Source: Actinomadura formosensis NBRC 14204 (GTDB lineage Bacteria > Actinomycetota > Actinomycetes > Streptosporangiales > Streptosporangiaceae). From it: a DNA stretch of 63,977 nucleotides. The notes beneath the pieces were generated by a model. The model was given only the letters and a program-made list of their open reading frames with translations, did not search any database and had not been told where the DNA came from. This document shows positions 9,124 through 18,381 of the stretch, piece after piece (position 1 is the first letter of the stretch; every line of letters starts with the position of its first letter). Location of the stretch: contig NZ_BCQQ01000026.1 of NCBI RefSeq assembly GCF_001552155.1, forward strand, positions 1-63,977, given 5' to 3'. A program made the translations under genes and the position numbers.

Positions 9124-11876
9124 TGCGTGGCCTCCTGGGGGACGAGGACGGCGAGGACCCGCAGCAGCGGCTCCCCGGTGGTCTGCAAGGATTTGAGCAG
9201 GCGCTGCTGCCGTTCGACGGTGTCGTCCACGCGCGCCTTCACCCGCTCCTGGTGGGACGCGTGGGTGACGTCGAGGGTGAGCTGCCGCCACGACTCCAGG
9301 TGGTCGCGGTAGTCGTTGAGCGGCGCGACGATCTCGGCGTCGTAGTGGGCGCGACGTTCTTCGAGGTGGCGGCGCGCGGTGGCGACGGCGTCCCGGACGC
9401 GGGCGGTGAGCGGGCCGAGGTCGATGGGGCGGCCCGTGTTCGTCATGTCCGGTCCGACCCCGGCGGCCGCCAGGATGTCGGGCATCTTCCCGGGCAGCAC
9501 CCGGCCGGACGCGACCGCCATCCACTCCACGACGGTCGGCTGGCCGAAGTGGTTCGAGTACACGCCCTGCACCAGGTACGTCGGCTCGTCCACCCGCGCC
9601 ACGATGACGGGCGCGGTCTGCCGGCCGAGCTGCACCAGCACCTTGTCCGTCACCCAGTCCACGAGGGGATGCAGGTCGGACAGGTAGGCGATGTCGGGCC
9701 ACAGGGTCTTCTGGTCGCGGGCCTCGGCGAGCTTCCGGGCCGCGAGGGCGCGGTCGAACGTGACCTTCATCCGCTTCTTGACGTCGTGCGTCCGCAGGTA
9801 GTCGGCGGGCAGCGCGGACAGCCGGTGCACGAGGTCCTTGGGCGGCGCGAAGGCGAGGAGCGCGCCGTCGTCCTCCAGGCCGGGCAGCAGGTTCAGGGTG
9901 TCGATGGCCTCGCCGACGAATTCGCGCGTGTCCGCGAACAGCCGGGGGACGTCCGCGCGGGGCGGGGCGCCCTCGGTGACCTGCCCCTCCACGGGGCCGA
10001 GCAGGTCGCCGAGCAGGTCGTCGATGGGGACGTCCGGGACGGACTCCTCCACGGTCTTGCCGGCGAGCAGGTCCTGGATGAGCCGCCGCTCCTCCGCCTC
10101 CGGCCGGTACTCGCCGGTGATGGCCTCGGCGGTGCCGAAGGCGCGGTGCGCGGTCTCCTCCTTCTCCAGCAGCTTCACCGAGACCGTCCGGTCGTCCTTG
10201 ACGCCGTCGACGCGGGAGGTGAGGAGGAGAGCGGAGAACTTCGGCTGGTGACGCTGCCCGTAGCGGTCGATGCGCCCGTTGCGCTGCTCGATCCGGATCA
10301 GGCTCCACGGCACGTCGTAGTGGATCAGGTGGTGGCACTGCCGGTGCAGGTTGACGCCCTCGGACGTGACATCGGTCGTGATCAGCAGCCGGACGGCGCT
10401 GCCGCTCAGCCCGAACCGCTCGATGATCTCCATCTGCTGCTGGTCGGTCATGCCGCTGCCGAGCATCTTGTCGACGGCCTTGGCGGGCAGCTTCAGCCGC
10501 TTCGGCAGGACGTCCGCCAGCCAGTTCACCGTCTCGACGCTCTCGGAGAACACCACGGCGCGGTTGCCGTCCCGGACGATGATCTTCTCCAGCTCGGTGA
10601 CGAGCGCGTCCAGCTTGGACGAGTCCTTGTCGGTGATCTGGCCGGCCAGCTCTTTCAGGGTGGTGAGGGCCCTTATCTCGCGGTCTTCCTTGGCGTTGCG
10701 CAGCCGGTTCGCGACCGTGCTCTGCAGCGCGCGATGCGACGACAGGAACGCCTTGAGCAGCGTGTACGGGAACAGCCGGTTGCGGGAGTCGACGACCGGG
10801 CCGCCGGTGCGCTCGTCCCCCGCGAGCCACACCTGCGTCAGCTCCTCGAAGACCTTCTCCTCCTTCGGCGTGGCCGGGCAGGTGATCGGGACGGACGGCC
10901 CCCGGTCCGGCCACTTCGCGCCCATCTGGTCCCGGACCTCCGGGCTGATCTTCGTGCGCCGGATGTAGAGGTGGTCGATCTGCTTCGCCTCGTACCTCTC
11001 CGCGTCCACGATCGCGGCCGGGTCGAGCATCCTGATCAGCTCGGCGAAGGACTCGGCCTTGCCGTTGTGCGGGGTGGCGCTGGCGAGGAGAAGCGCGTCG
11101 GTCCGGCGGGCCAGCAGCTTCGCCAGCCGGTTGCGCAGGCTGCGCTCACCGATCAGGTTGTGCGATTCGTCGATGACGACCGCGTCCCAGTGCATGTGCT
11201 CCAGGTGCTGGCCGTACTTGCCCTCGTTCTTGAGCGTGTCGACCGACACGATGATCCGCTTGTAGTGCGTGAACGGGTTGCGTCCGGCGGGAAGCTCCTG
11301 CTGGATGCGCTCGATGCCGACCGAGTCCAGCCGGATCAGCGGGATCGCGAACCTCGTCCACAGCTCCCGCTGGAACTGCTCCAGCACCTGCTGCGGGGTG
11401 ACGACCAGGATCCGCTCGCCGCGCCCGCGCCGGATCAGCTCCGCCAGGATCAGCCCGATCTCCAGCGTCTTGCCGAGGCCCACCACGTCCGCGATCAGCA
11501 GCCGGGGCCGGACGCCCCGCAACGCCAGCTCGGCGGGACGCTGCTGGTAGACGAGCGGGTCCAGCAGGAACCGGTCGGACAACGCCAGGCCGCGCTCCGT
11601 CTGGGGCAGCGGGGTGCGGCGCAGGACCGCTTCGAGGAAGAGGCGGCTCTTCGCGAACCGCGGCGTGCCGTCCAACTCCAGGACGGTTTCCTCCGGCCGG
11701 AGCAGGCTCACCTTCTCCAGGTCGGTGAAGAAGACCGCCTCCTCGTCCCGCACGAACTCCGAGGCGCCCACCGCCGTGATCTTGTGGCCGTCCGGCACGG
11801 GCGCGCAGGTGCGGACGATCCACTCCGCGTCCCGAACCTCGATACGGGCACCGGGCGGGTAGGAGGTGTCGGTCAC
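9120..11876 (-). CDS. SNF2/DEAD superfamily 2 helicase, DrmD-like
   Basis: 918 residues, ATG start. It has a full SNF2-type motor: Walker A region ADVVGLGKTLEIGLI near residue 129, DESH box (VVIDESHNL) near 235, SATPHNGK (motif III), and the second RecA domain with TTDVTSEGVNLHRQ and QRNGRIDRYGQ near 534. The C-terminal 300 residues are family-specific. RapA/HepA-like helicases of this size next to a giant adenine methylase define the drmD-drmMI pair of class 1 DISARM. It sits between the kinase (13-base gap upstream) and the methyltransferase (4-base overlap). It would translocate on invading DNA; drmA, drmB and drmC were not found in the window. Confidence 0.85.
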   Translation of the reverse strand: MTDTSYPPGARIEVRDAEWIVRTCAPVPDGHKITAVGASEFVRDEEAVFFTDLEKVSLLRPEETVLELDGTPRFAKSRLFLEAVLRRTPLPQTERGLALSDRFLLDPLVYQQRPAELALRGVRPRLLIADVVGLGKTLEIGLILAELIRRGRGERILVVTPQQVLEQFQRELWTRFAIPLIRLDSVGIERIQQELPAGRNPFTHYKRIIVSVDTLKNEGKYGQHLEHMHWDAVVIDESHNLIGERSLRNRLAKLLARRTDALLLASATPHNGKAESFAELIRMLDPAAIVDAERYEAKQIDHLYIRRTKISPEVRDQMGAKWPDRGPSVPITCPATPKEEKVFEELTQVWLAGDERTGGPVVDSRNRLFPYTLLKAFLSSHRALQSTVANRLRNAKEDREIRALTTLKELAGQITDKDSSKLDALVTELEKIIVRDGNRAVVFSESVETVNWLADVLPKRLKLPAKAVDKMLGSGMTDQQQMEIIERFGLSGSAVRLLITTDVTSEGVNLHRQCHHLIHYDVPWSLIRIEQRNGRIDRYGQRHQPKFSALLLTSRVDGVKDDRTVSVKLLEKEETAHRAFGTAEAITGEYRPEAEERRLIQDLLAGKTVEESVPDVPIDDLLGDLLGPVEGQVTEGAPPRADVPRLFADTREFVGEAIDTLNLLPGLEDDGALLAFAPPKDLVHRLSALPADYLRTHDVKKRMKVTFDRALAARKLAEARDQKTLWPDIAYLSDLHPLVDWVTDKVLVQLGRQTAPVIVARVDEPTYLVQGVYSNHFGQPTVVEWMAVASGRVLPGKMPDILAAAGVGPDMTNTGRPIDLGPLTARVRDAVATARRHLEERRAHYDAEIVAPLNDYRDHLESWRQLTLDVTHASHQERVKARVDDTVERQQRLLKSLQTTGEPLLRVLAVLVPQEATQ

Positions 11877-11889
11877 GAACAGGCCCTTC

Positions 11890-12918
11890 TCAGAACGGAG
11901 CGGTCACCGCGTAGGCGGTGCGGAGGCGGTCGGCGAGGCGTGCCACCACCGAGCCCGGCGGCGCGACCTGCGACAGGTCGACGCGGCGGCGCGGGGGCGG
12001 CGGGACGTCCTCGGGATCGGATTCGCGCTCCACATAGGTTGCCAGGGTCAGTGCCCGGATCGCCGCCGGTAGCGGGCCGCAGAGCGCTTCGAGCCGCGCC
12101 CGGACCTCGGCCACCGTCGGCCTGCCGCCCGGATCGTGCGCCAGCATCGCGGCGACCGGCACGGCGAACGCGTCCGGGAGCCCACTGACGTCGGGCGGCG
12201 CGTCCGCAGAGATGATCTTCGCCATCAGCGCCACGACGGTGTCGGCCTTGTAGGGGTAGTGGCCGGTCAGCGCATAAAGCAGGGTTGCGCCGAGCGAATG
12301 CACGTCCGCTGCGGCGGTGATCTGCTTGGGCGTGACGGCCTGCTCCGGCGCCATGCACGCCGGCGTGCCGAGCGTCGCCGTGGACGTCGTCAGATCCGTA
12401 GGCCCCTCGGCGAACGCGACCAGGCCCAGGTCGATCACCATGGGCCCGTCCTGTCCGAGGATGACGTTGGCGGGCTTCAGGTCACGGTGCAGCAGCCCCG
12501 CCGCGTGGACGTCGCCCAGCGCATCCGCCAGCAGGACGCCGAGGGCCGCCGCATGCTCGACGCTCAGCGGACCCCGTTCACCCACGAACTCTTTGAGCGT
12601 GAGGCCGCGCACGAACTCCATCGCCAGCCACGGCTGCTCGTCGTCCGCGGCCGAGGCATCGACGAGCGAGGCGATGTGCGCGCCCTGAACGGTGCGCAGC
12701 GCCTCTGTCTCCCGCGCGAAGCGTTCCCGGACCTCGTCCCGGTCAATGAGATCCGCGCGGATCACCTTCACCGCGACCTGCTCCCGGTCATCGGTGACGC
12801 CGTAGTAGACGCGTCCCATGCCGCCGAAGCCGAGGCGCCCGTGCAGGGTGATGCGGCCACCGATCCGCTGGGGATCAGACCGGTCCAACGCCTCCACGCT
12901 CACCCGCCCCGTCGTCAC
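11890..12918 (-). CDS. Ser/Thr protein kinase, soluble, first gene of the helicase operon
   Basis: 342 residues from GTG 12918 (GTG 12903 is an alternative). It has a complete Hanks kinase: glycine loop GRLGFGGMGRVYYG, VAVKVIR lysine, HRDLKPANV catalytic loop, VIDLGL (DFG variant with the metal-binding Asp kept) and GTPACMAPE. About 60 residues follow the kinase domain, and there is no transmembrane helix or PASTA repeat, so it is cytosolic. It is 13 bases from the helicase start. Kinases are established parts of Pgl/BREX type 2 (PglW) and of Stk2-type defence, so a regulatory role for the helicase-methylase pair is plausible but inferred. Confidence 0.88.
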   Translation of the reverse strand: MTTGRVSVEALDRSDPQRIGGRITLHGRLGFGGMGRVYYGVTDDREQVAVKVIRADLIDRDEVRERFARETEALRTVQGAHIASLVDASAADDEQPWLAMEFVRGLTLKEFVGERGPLSVEHAAALGVLLADALGDVHAAGLLHRDLKPANVILGQDGPMVIDLGLVAFAEGPTDLTTSTATLGTPACMAPEQAVTPKQITAAADVHSLGATLLYALTGHYPYKADTVVALMAKIISADAPPDVSGLPDAFAVPVAAMLAHDPGGRPTVAEVRARLEALCGPLPAAIRALTLATYVERESDPEDVPPPPRRRVDLSQVAPPGSVVARLADRLRTAYAVTAPF

Positions 12919-13433
12919 TGCTCGCCGTGGACATCGCCATTTCGTTTGAGCAGGGTAGCTCTCGAGACGACGTGATCGGCGGGCACCACCAAGATCAACC
13001 GGAACTCCCGCACCCACCAAGTCCGGAGTGTTTCGATTTATACAGGAGTTTGCGTGTTGACTCAATACACAAGGCCGAAAGTGGTCGTCGACAGACCTCG
13101 TGGCCGGCGCCGCCGCTACCAGCTGGACGGCCGAACCGCCGCGCCCGTTGACAGACCGTCCGCGATTCTCGCCGGAACAAAGCGACACCCCCGCACGGCA
13201 TGGCAGGCCCGCTGTTCCTCACCGTCGACGCCCCGAGGAGGCGCTCCGCCCTCGCCCGGCTCCGGGAGATCACCGACCCCTACCTCGACTCCTGAGCCCC
13301 GGCTCGAACGGCCCCGTAGCCGGAACGAGAGCAGGACGACCTATTGAGCCGAAGCGTCGGCGAACACGCTGACCGGGGCGCATACGCCTGTTCAAGTCGC
13401 GCGGGGACGTCTGGCAGGTTGTACCGTCAGGGG
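12919..13433. other. Intergenic region with promoter and an ORF relic
   Basis: Apart from the minus-strand promoter at 13037-13065, the region contains one short plus-strand reading frame (13202-13294) ending in ALARLREITDPYLDS. It looks like the C-terminus of a lost gene, but it lacks a convincing start and is too short to name. Nothing else is supported. Confidence 0.4.
13037..13065 (-). promoter_or_regulatory. Near-consensus promoter for the kinase-helicase-methylase operon
   Basis: Reading the minus strand: TTGAGT (13065-13060), 17-base spacer, TATAAA (13042-13037). Spacing is ideal for a housekeeping sigma factor, and the local AT-richness contrasts with the surroundings. It leaves a leader of about 110 bases before the kinase start. 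Confidence 0.6.
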
Positions 13434-13772
13434 ATGCGACCTTCGGAGGCCTCCTCACAGTGGCCGCATCGTTCGCCACGGTGGCCCTGGGGCATGTTCG
13501 CAGCGCTCGCCCTGCAAGCGTCGCTGTTCGGCGTCATAGAACTCAGCGACGCCGACCTCAGCAAGTCGCCCTGGCTCGCGGTCAGCCATGTCCTGATGGT
13601 CACATGGCCGATCAGCCTCATCGCAAGCCTGATCGGCTTCTATGCGCTCCTCCACTCCTGGTGGATGCGCCGAACGGCGCCTCTTCGAATGGTTGATCAG
13701 GGCGGACACGGAGATCCCCTGACAGGCGGGCACCTCGAACGCCGTCGGCCAAGGACTCGCGGACATGGATGA
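13434..13772 (+). CDS. Small predicted membrane protein
   Basis: 112 residues from ATG 13434. Two hydrophobic stretches are visible: residues about 17-35 (MFAALALQASLFGVIEL) and about 45-72 (WLAVSHVLMVTWPISLIASL and following residues), then a charged, Arg-rich cytoplasmic tail. No family is recognised. The membrane-like periodicity supports translation, but there is no clear ribosome-binding site (GGGG abuts the ATG), and the Arg/Gly-rich tail may not be original. It stands alone on this strand, opposite the decayed oxidoreductase. Confidence 0.5.
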   Translation: MRPSEASSQWPHRSPRWPWGMFAALALQASLFGVIELSDADLSKSPWLAVSHVLMVTWPISLIASLIGFYALLHSWWMRRTAPLRMVDQGGHGDPLTGGHLERRRPRTRGHG

Positions 13773-13846
13773 CGGGCTCCCGGTCTGGCGCCGCCCCAAT
13801 GCCAGGTGGACGGTTGAAGCACCGCACACGTTGACGGTGGGGTTGG

Positions 13847-14515
<669 letters not shown>

Positions 14516-14654
14516 TCACCAAGGAGGATGAAGCGGGTGGTCCGACGATCGTCGTGTTCCTGAGTGATGATGTTCAGCGGGCATCCCGGCCGCGCCTGCT
14601 GGTGGGGCACAGCAGTGAACTCCGCCTGACCGCCTACGAGAACGGAAGGCCGGC

Positions 14655-16139
14655 TCAGTTGTGGGGAGTCCAGCCTTCCCGGCCGTAGCGGCTCAGCGCC
14701 TTCTCGATCTTTGCAACGTGCGGGTCGTCAACGCGGCCGAGGGGGATCAGGAGTTTCCAGCCGGGTTTGGTCCGCAGGCCCCAGACGGGATAGCGCTGCC
14801 AGGCCGTGAGCCGGTTCAGGCGGGCCCCCGGTGCCGGGACGACGTGGATACCGCACAACTTCCCCATGCGGCCCCAGATCCGGGAGTTGCCGAGCGGCTG
14901 GATGGCCACTTGCTCGATGTCGCCCCAGGCCCATTCCAGCCGGTGGCCGTCGAGCGTCGCGATGATCCCGGCGTCACGGACGGCGATCTCGGCCGCCCTC
15001 ACGTTGAGTGGCCGGGTGGACGCCCCGTAGGCGCTCACGAAGGACAGGAGGCTGCCCAACCCCACCGGAACCGCCCATCCCTTCTGCGCACCTTGGCCTT
15101 CGAGCAGCGTGGTGATCGCGTAGGTGAGCAGGACCACGCCCGCGAGTGCGTAAAGGACGAACGTCGCCCACGATTGGCGGGGCTTCCAATTCACCGTGGT
15201 CCCCGCGGATGTGGGGACGCGCAGGCGGCGCGTCCCCACCCGGGGGCTCGGCCGCGTCGTCTCATCGGTGGGCCGGGTGGCCACGGCCGTCTCCCGCGGA
15301 TCGGCCGCGGGGGTGGCGGCGGATGGGGTAGCGGTGCCGTGCAGGAGGCGGTGCAGGAGTTGCTCGGCGGTGGGACGGTCGGCCGGGTCCTTGGCCAGGC
15401 AGGAGGCGACGATGGCGCGCAGCGGTTCGGGCAGGTCACCCAGGTTGGGGTCCTGGGTGAGGACGCGTTGGAAGACGGCCGGGACGCTGTCCTGGCCGAA
15501 CGGTGCCTGGCCTGTGGCGGCGAAGATCAGGGTGGCGCCCCAGGCGAAGATGTCGGCGGCCGGACCGACCGGCCGTGCGGCGACCTGTTCGGGCGCCATG
15601 TAGGCGGGCGTACCGATCACCCGGCTGGTCAGGGTGCTGATGGCGTCCATGGCGCGGGCGATGCCGAAGTCCACCACCCGTGGCCCCTGATCGCCTAAAA
15701 GGATGTTGGACGGCTTGAAGTCACGGTGCACCACGTCGGCGGCATGGATGGCGACCAGCGCCGTGGCCGTGCCCACGGCCAGCCGATGCAGATCGTCCCC
15801 GGTCAGCGGGCCACGTCGGCGCACCGCCTGCGACAGCGTCGGACCGTCGATGAACTCACTGACCAGATACGAGACGTCGCCCTCCACATCGGCGGCCAGC
15901 ACCCGGGCGGTGCAGAACGACGCCACCCGCCGGGCCGTACCGATCTCGCGGGCGAAGCGGACCCGCGCCCTGGAAGCACCGTCCAAACGCGTATGCAGCA
16001 ACTTGATCGCGACCAGCGCCCCGTCGGACGCCTGGCCCAGGAACACCGTGCCCTGGCCCCCGCTGCCCAGACGGGCGGTCACCCGGTATCCGGCGACGCT
16101 GGCAGGATCTCCGGGCTCCAGCGGTGTTCCCTGCGGCAT
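14655..16139 (-). CDS. Ser/Thr protein kinase with C-terminal membrane and PH-like region
   Basis: 494 residues. The kinase domain (about 14-275) is complete: ARLGSGGQGTVFLG, VAIKLLH, HRDFKPSNI, VVDFGIAR, GTPAYMAPE. A Pro/Thr/Arg linker leads to two hydrophobic helices (about 325-350 and 355-375; FVLYALAGVVLLTYAI), then a C-terminal beta-rich domain (AEIAVRDAGIIATLDGHRLE and WGDIEQVAIQPLG) that reads like a bacterial PH domain. The kinase therefore probably faces the cytoplasm together with a membrane-bound PH-like sensor. It is monocistronic, closed by the hairpin at 14453-14490. It is distinct from PASTA-type PknB. The substrate is unknown. Confidence 0.88.
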   Translation of the reverse strand: MPQGTPLEPGDPASVAGYRVTARLGSGGQGTVFLGQASDGALVAIKLLHTRLDGASRARVRFAREIGTARRVASFCTARVLAADVEGDVSYLVSEFIDGPTLSQAVRRRGPLTGDDLHRLAVGTATALVAIHAADVVHRDFKPSNILLGDQGPRVVDFGIARAMDAISTLTSRVIGTPAYMAPEQVAARPVGPAADIFAWGATLIFAATGQAPFGQDSVPAVFQRVLTQDPNLGDLPEPLRAIVASCLAKDPADRPTAEQLLHRLLHGTATPSAATPAADPRETAVATRPTDETTRPSPRVGTRRLRVPTSAGTTVNWKPRQSWATFVLYALAGVVLLTYAITTLLEGQGAQKGWAVPVGLGSLLSFVSAYGASTRPLNVRAAEIAVRDAGIIATLDGHRLEWAWGDIEQVAIQPLGNSRIWGRMGKLCGIHVVPAPGARLNRLTAWQRYPVWGLRTKPGWKLLIPLGRVDDPHVAKIEKALSRYGREGWTPHN

Positions 16140-16284
16140 GGGAGCCTCCGGTGGGAGCGTGCGACGCCCCGCGATGGTAGCCCGCCCTCAGCGAGGCGGC
16201 GTTCCACAAGCGTCATGAACGGGCTGAGCAGTCACCACCGATCGGCACCCCATGCGGGCGGCGACCAGGTCTTCGGCCTTCGCC

Positions 16285-16887
16285 TCAACTCGCCGATGCC
16301 TGCGGCGTCCCGCGTCGGCGAACGGCCTGCGCCACCAGGTCGACGAGGTGGTCGTACCGGGGTTCGTCCTCGGCCAGGCCGCGGAAATCCGCCGGCACAT
16401 GGTTGTTGGCGAACTCCCTGAGCTGGACATCCGCGATGAGGACCGGGACGAACTTGCGGTCCTGCTCGATGGACCGCCGCATGAGCGTCTCGTACATCGC
16501 CTCGACCCAGTGCGGTGACTTGGACGCCTTGCCGAAGACGATGATCCCGTGCGTGGATTCCAGCACCGCCTGTTCGAGGGTATGGGTGATCTTTCTGCTG
16601 GGTTGCAGAACGACCTTGTCGTAGGCGAGTTTCACGCCTTTGGCCTGGAGCCGCTGGATGAAGCCGGCGACCCAGGCGGTGTCCTCCTCCGCGTAGGCGA
16701 TGAACGCGTCATAGCCGCCGTCCCGCCCGTCCCCGGGACTCGGCAACGGCGACACCCGCCGCTTTGGCCGCCTTAGCTGATGCCGCACCCCTACCCAGGT
16801 GAAAAAGGCGCCCACTACTCCCGCGAGAGCCGCGATTACCGGTGCAACGGAGCCCACTATCCCCATGACAAAAGCGTAGGCCGCCAT
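16285..16887 (-). CDS. Membrane-anchored TIR domain protein
   Basis: 200 residues from ATG 16887 (RBS weak). Residues 1-35 are one transmembrane helix (MGIVGSVAPVIAALAGVVGA), followed by a basic linker and a TIR domain: YDAFIAYAEEDTAWVAGF, YDKVVLQPSRKI, THGIIVFGKASKSPHWVEAM, FVPVLIADV. TIR proteins of bacteria are often NAD-consuming defence effectors; a Trp-Glu cluster (HWVEAMYE) sits where the catalytic Glu is expected, but I cannot fix which Glu is used. It diverges from a pseudokinase gene and is near a second TIR protein, so this is a TIR-centred cluster. Toxin or signal-generating effector is an inference. Confidence 0.82.
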   Translation of the reverse strand: MAAYAFVMGIVGSVAPVIAALAGVVGAFFTWVGVRHQLRRPKRRVSPLPSPGDGRDGGYDAFIAYAEEDTAWVAGFIQRLQAKGVKLAYDKVVLQPSRKITHTLEQAVLESTHGIIVFGKASKSPHWVEAMYETLMRRSIEQDRKFVPVLIADVQLREFANNHVPADFRGLAEDEPRYDHLVDLVAQAVRRRGTPQASAS

Positions 16888-17105
16888 GCCTGGTGGCAGT
16901 GGGCGATCGCCGCATCCGCCCACCCCTGTCCAATTGTGGACACGATTAGTGGCGCGGCACCGGGAAGGGGCTCTGCAGAACGCTATCGCGGCCGGATTCC
17001 CCGCTGTCCGCACGCCGGCACTACAGAACAGATCGTTTCGGTGCCGGTCTGGCCATATCGTGGCGAGGCGCGTCCGGGCGGAAGACTCGGCGGAGAGGGG
17101 ATGCC

Positions 17106-18005
17106 GTGGTGCCACGTCGGTCGGCATGGCTCTGGAAGGCCGCAGGGTATGACGAGGTCCTGCGGCTCGGCGACGCGGTCGTCCTGGTCGAGGAAAGCGT
17201 CACCGGGGCCCGCGCCGTCCTCCGGTACGTTCCAATGCGCGTCCTGGCCAATCGCAAGCGATATCCGGAGCTTCGTACGCAACTGACCAGACTCGCGGAA
17301 GTGTCCGACCCGCGGGTACTCCCCTTTCAGGATTTCGTCACCGATCCCCGCCTCGCCCGTCCTGACCTCCATGTGGGCACCGGGTACGGCGGGGCCCTGG
17401 TCTACGAGGCGGTCGCGGGCGCCGACCTCCGCCGGCTCCTCCAGCGCAACACGCCGCTGGCCCCCGAGGCCGCCCTGGTCGTGGCCAAGGACGCCCGCCT
17501 CGGGCTGGCCGCCGCGCACAGGCACGGCGTGCGTCCCAACGTGCTCGCCCCGCATCGGATGATCGCCACGGACGAGGGCCGGATCCTCCTCACCGGCCTG
17601 GCCCTGGGAACGATCGAGGAGCCGGATTTCCTTTACCGGGCCCCCGAGCTGTGGCGGCACGAACCCGATTCGATGGCCGCCGACTGCTACTCCCTGGGGT
17701 GCGTCCTGTTCGAATGCCTGACAGGCCGCTCCCCGTTCCGCCGTTCGGCCCTCTTCAGCCTCATGAGCGCGCACACAACGGCGGCTCGCCCGCTGGAGGT
17801 CCTTCCCGTCCCCCTGCGCCCCCTCCTGGCCGAGGCCCTGGCCAAAGAACCACCCCGCGACCTCTCGCCAACGAAGATCGACGCACTGGCCAAGGCGACC
17901 TACGGCCCCGACTGGGAGTCCCGGGGCCGCCGAGCCCTGGCCGAACGAGCGGCCCCCTTCATCCAACCCTTCCCACCCCCGGCCCCGCGTCCGCCGATGC
18001 CGTAG
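17106..18005 (+). CDS. Pseudokinase (degenerate Ser/Thr kinase fold)
   Basis: 299 residues, GTG start behind GGAGAGGGG. The fold of a Hanks kinase is traceable (LRLGDAVVLVEES, YRAPELW, DCYSLGCVLFECLTG, final SPTKIDALAKATYG), but the catalytic residues are gone: the VAIK lysine is Arg (AVLRYV), HRDLKPxN reads HGVRPNV and DFG reads TGL. It should therefore bind partners rather than phosphorylate. The C-terminus is Pro-rich. It is divergent from the membrane TIR gene (219-base gap) and upstream of the TIR-TIR-GUN4 gene. A scaffold or sensor for TIR proteins is a reasonable inference. Confidence 0.8.
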   Translation: MVPRRSAWLWKAAGYDEVLRLGDAVVLVEESVTGARAVLRYVPMRVLANRKRYPELRTQLTRLAEVSDPRVLPFQDFVTDPRLARPDLHVGTGYGGALVYEAVAGADLRRLLQRNTPLAPEAALVVAKDARLGLAAAHRHGVRPNVLAPHRMIATDEGRILLTGLALGTIEEPDFLYRAPELWRHEPDSMAADCYSLGCVLFECLTGRSPFRRSALFSLMSAHTTAARPLEVLPVPLRPLLAEALAKEPPRDLSPTKIDALAKATYGPDWESRGRRALAERAAPFIQPFPPPAPRPPMP

Positions 18006-18381
18006 CCGTCGCTGGAGGGGGCATGGTGCCGAAGAGCCGATTCGGCACGGAACGGACGCGCGGCACTGGAAATACCCTTAAGCGGATCATCGACTCCTCC
18101 GCGCGCTTCCCGGGCAGCGGCTCCGACGCCCACGTCACCGAATACGGTTCGACTTGCACATATATAGGAAACGGTCCCGGTCGAGTGATATTTCTGCTGC
18201 TCCGATAAGGAAGAATCTTCGATCAATTGTCACGGTCGGGTTATTCTCCGTAAACTGACGGCAAGGTCCGGTGGTCCCACCCATCCGTTGCGATCCCGGT
18301 TCACCAGACCATCGGCCGGATGGATTGTGTGGCTTTCGACCGCTGACCCGGTCGCCATCCCCAGGGGGAAGGGGTGTTGGT
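18006..18381. other. Intergenic, no gene seen
   Basis: 376 bases between the pseudokinase and the TIR-TIR-GUN4 gene. The centre (about 18150-18260) is AT-richer than its surroundings and probably contains the promoter for the TIR/SPFH pair. I could not fix -10 and -35 boxes and see no hairpin of note. Confidence 0.4.

Noticed and set aside
9124..10914. Extension of the methyltransferase frame upstream to 10914
   Set aside because: The extra 600 codons are Arg/Pro/Gly-rich and lie inside the helicase gene. The GTG at 9123 overlapping the helicase stop begins the protein-like sequence.
9252..12188. Very long plus-strand open frame (978 codons) antisense to the helicase
   Set aside because: It mirrors the helicase codons, is rich in Arg/Gly/Asp/Leu of antisense type and has no family motif; high-GC third positions create such frames. 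The same applies to 5905-7650 and 7834-9312.
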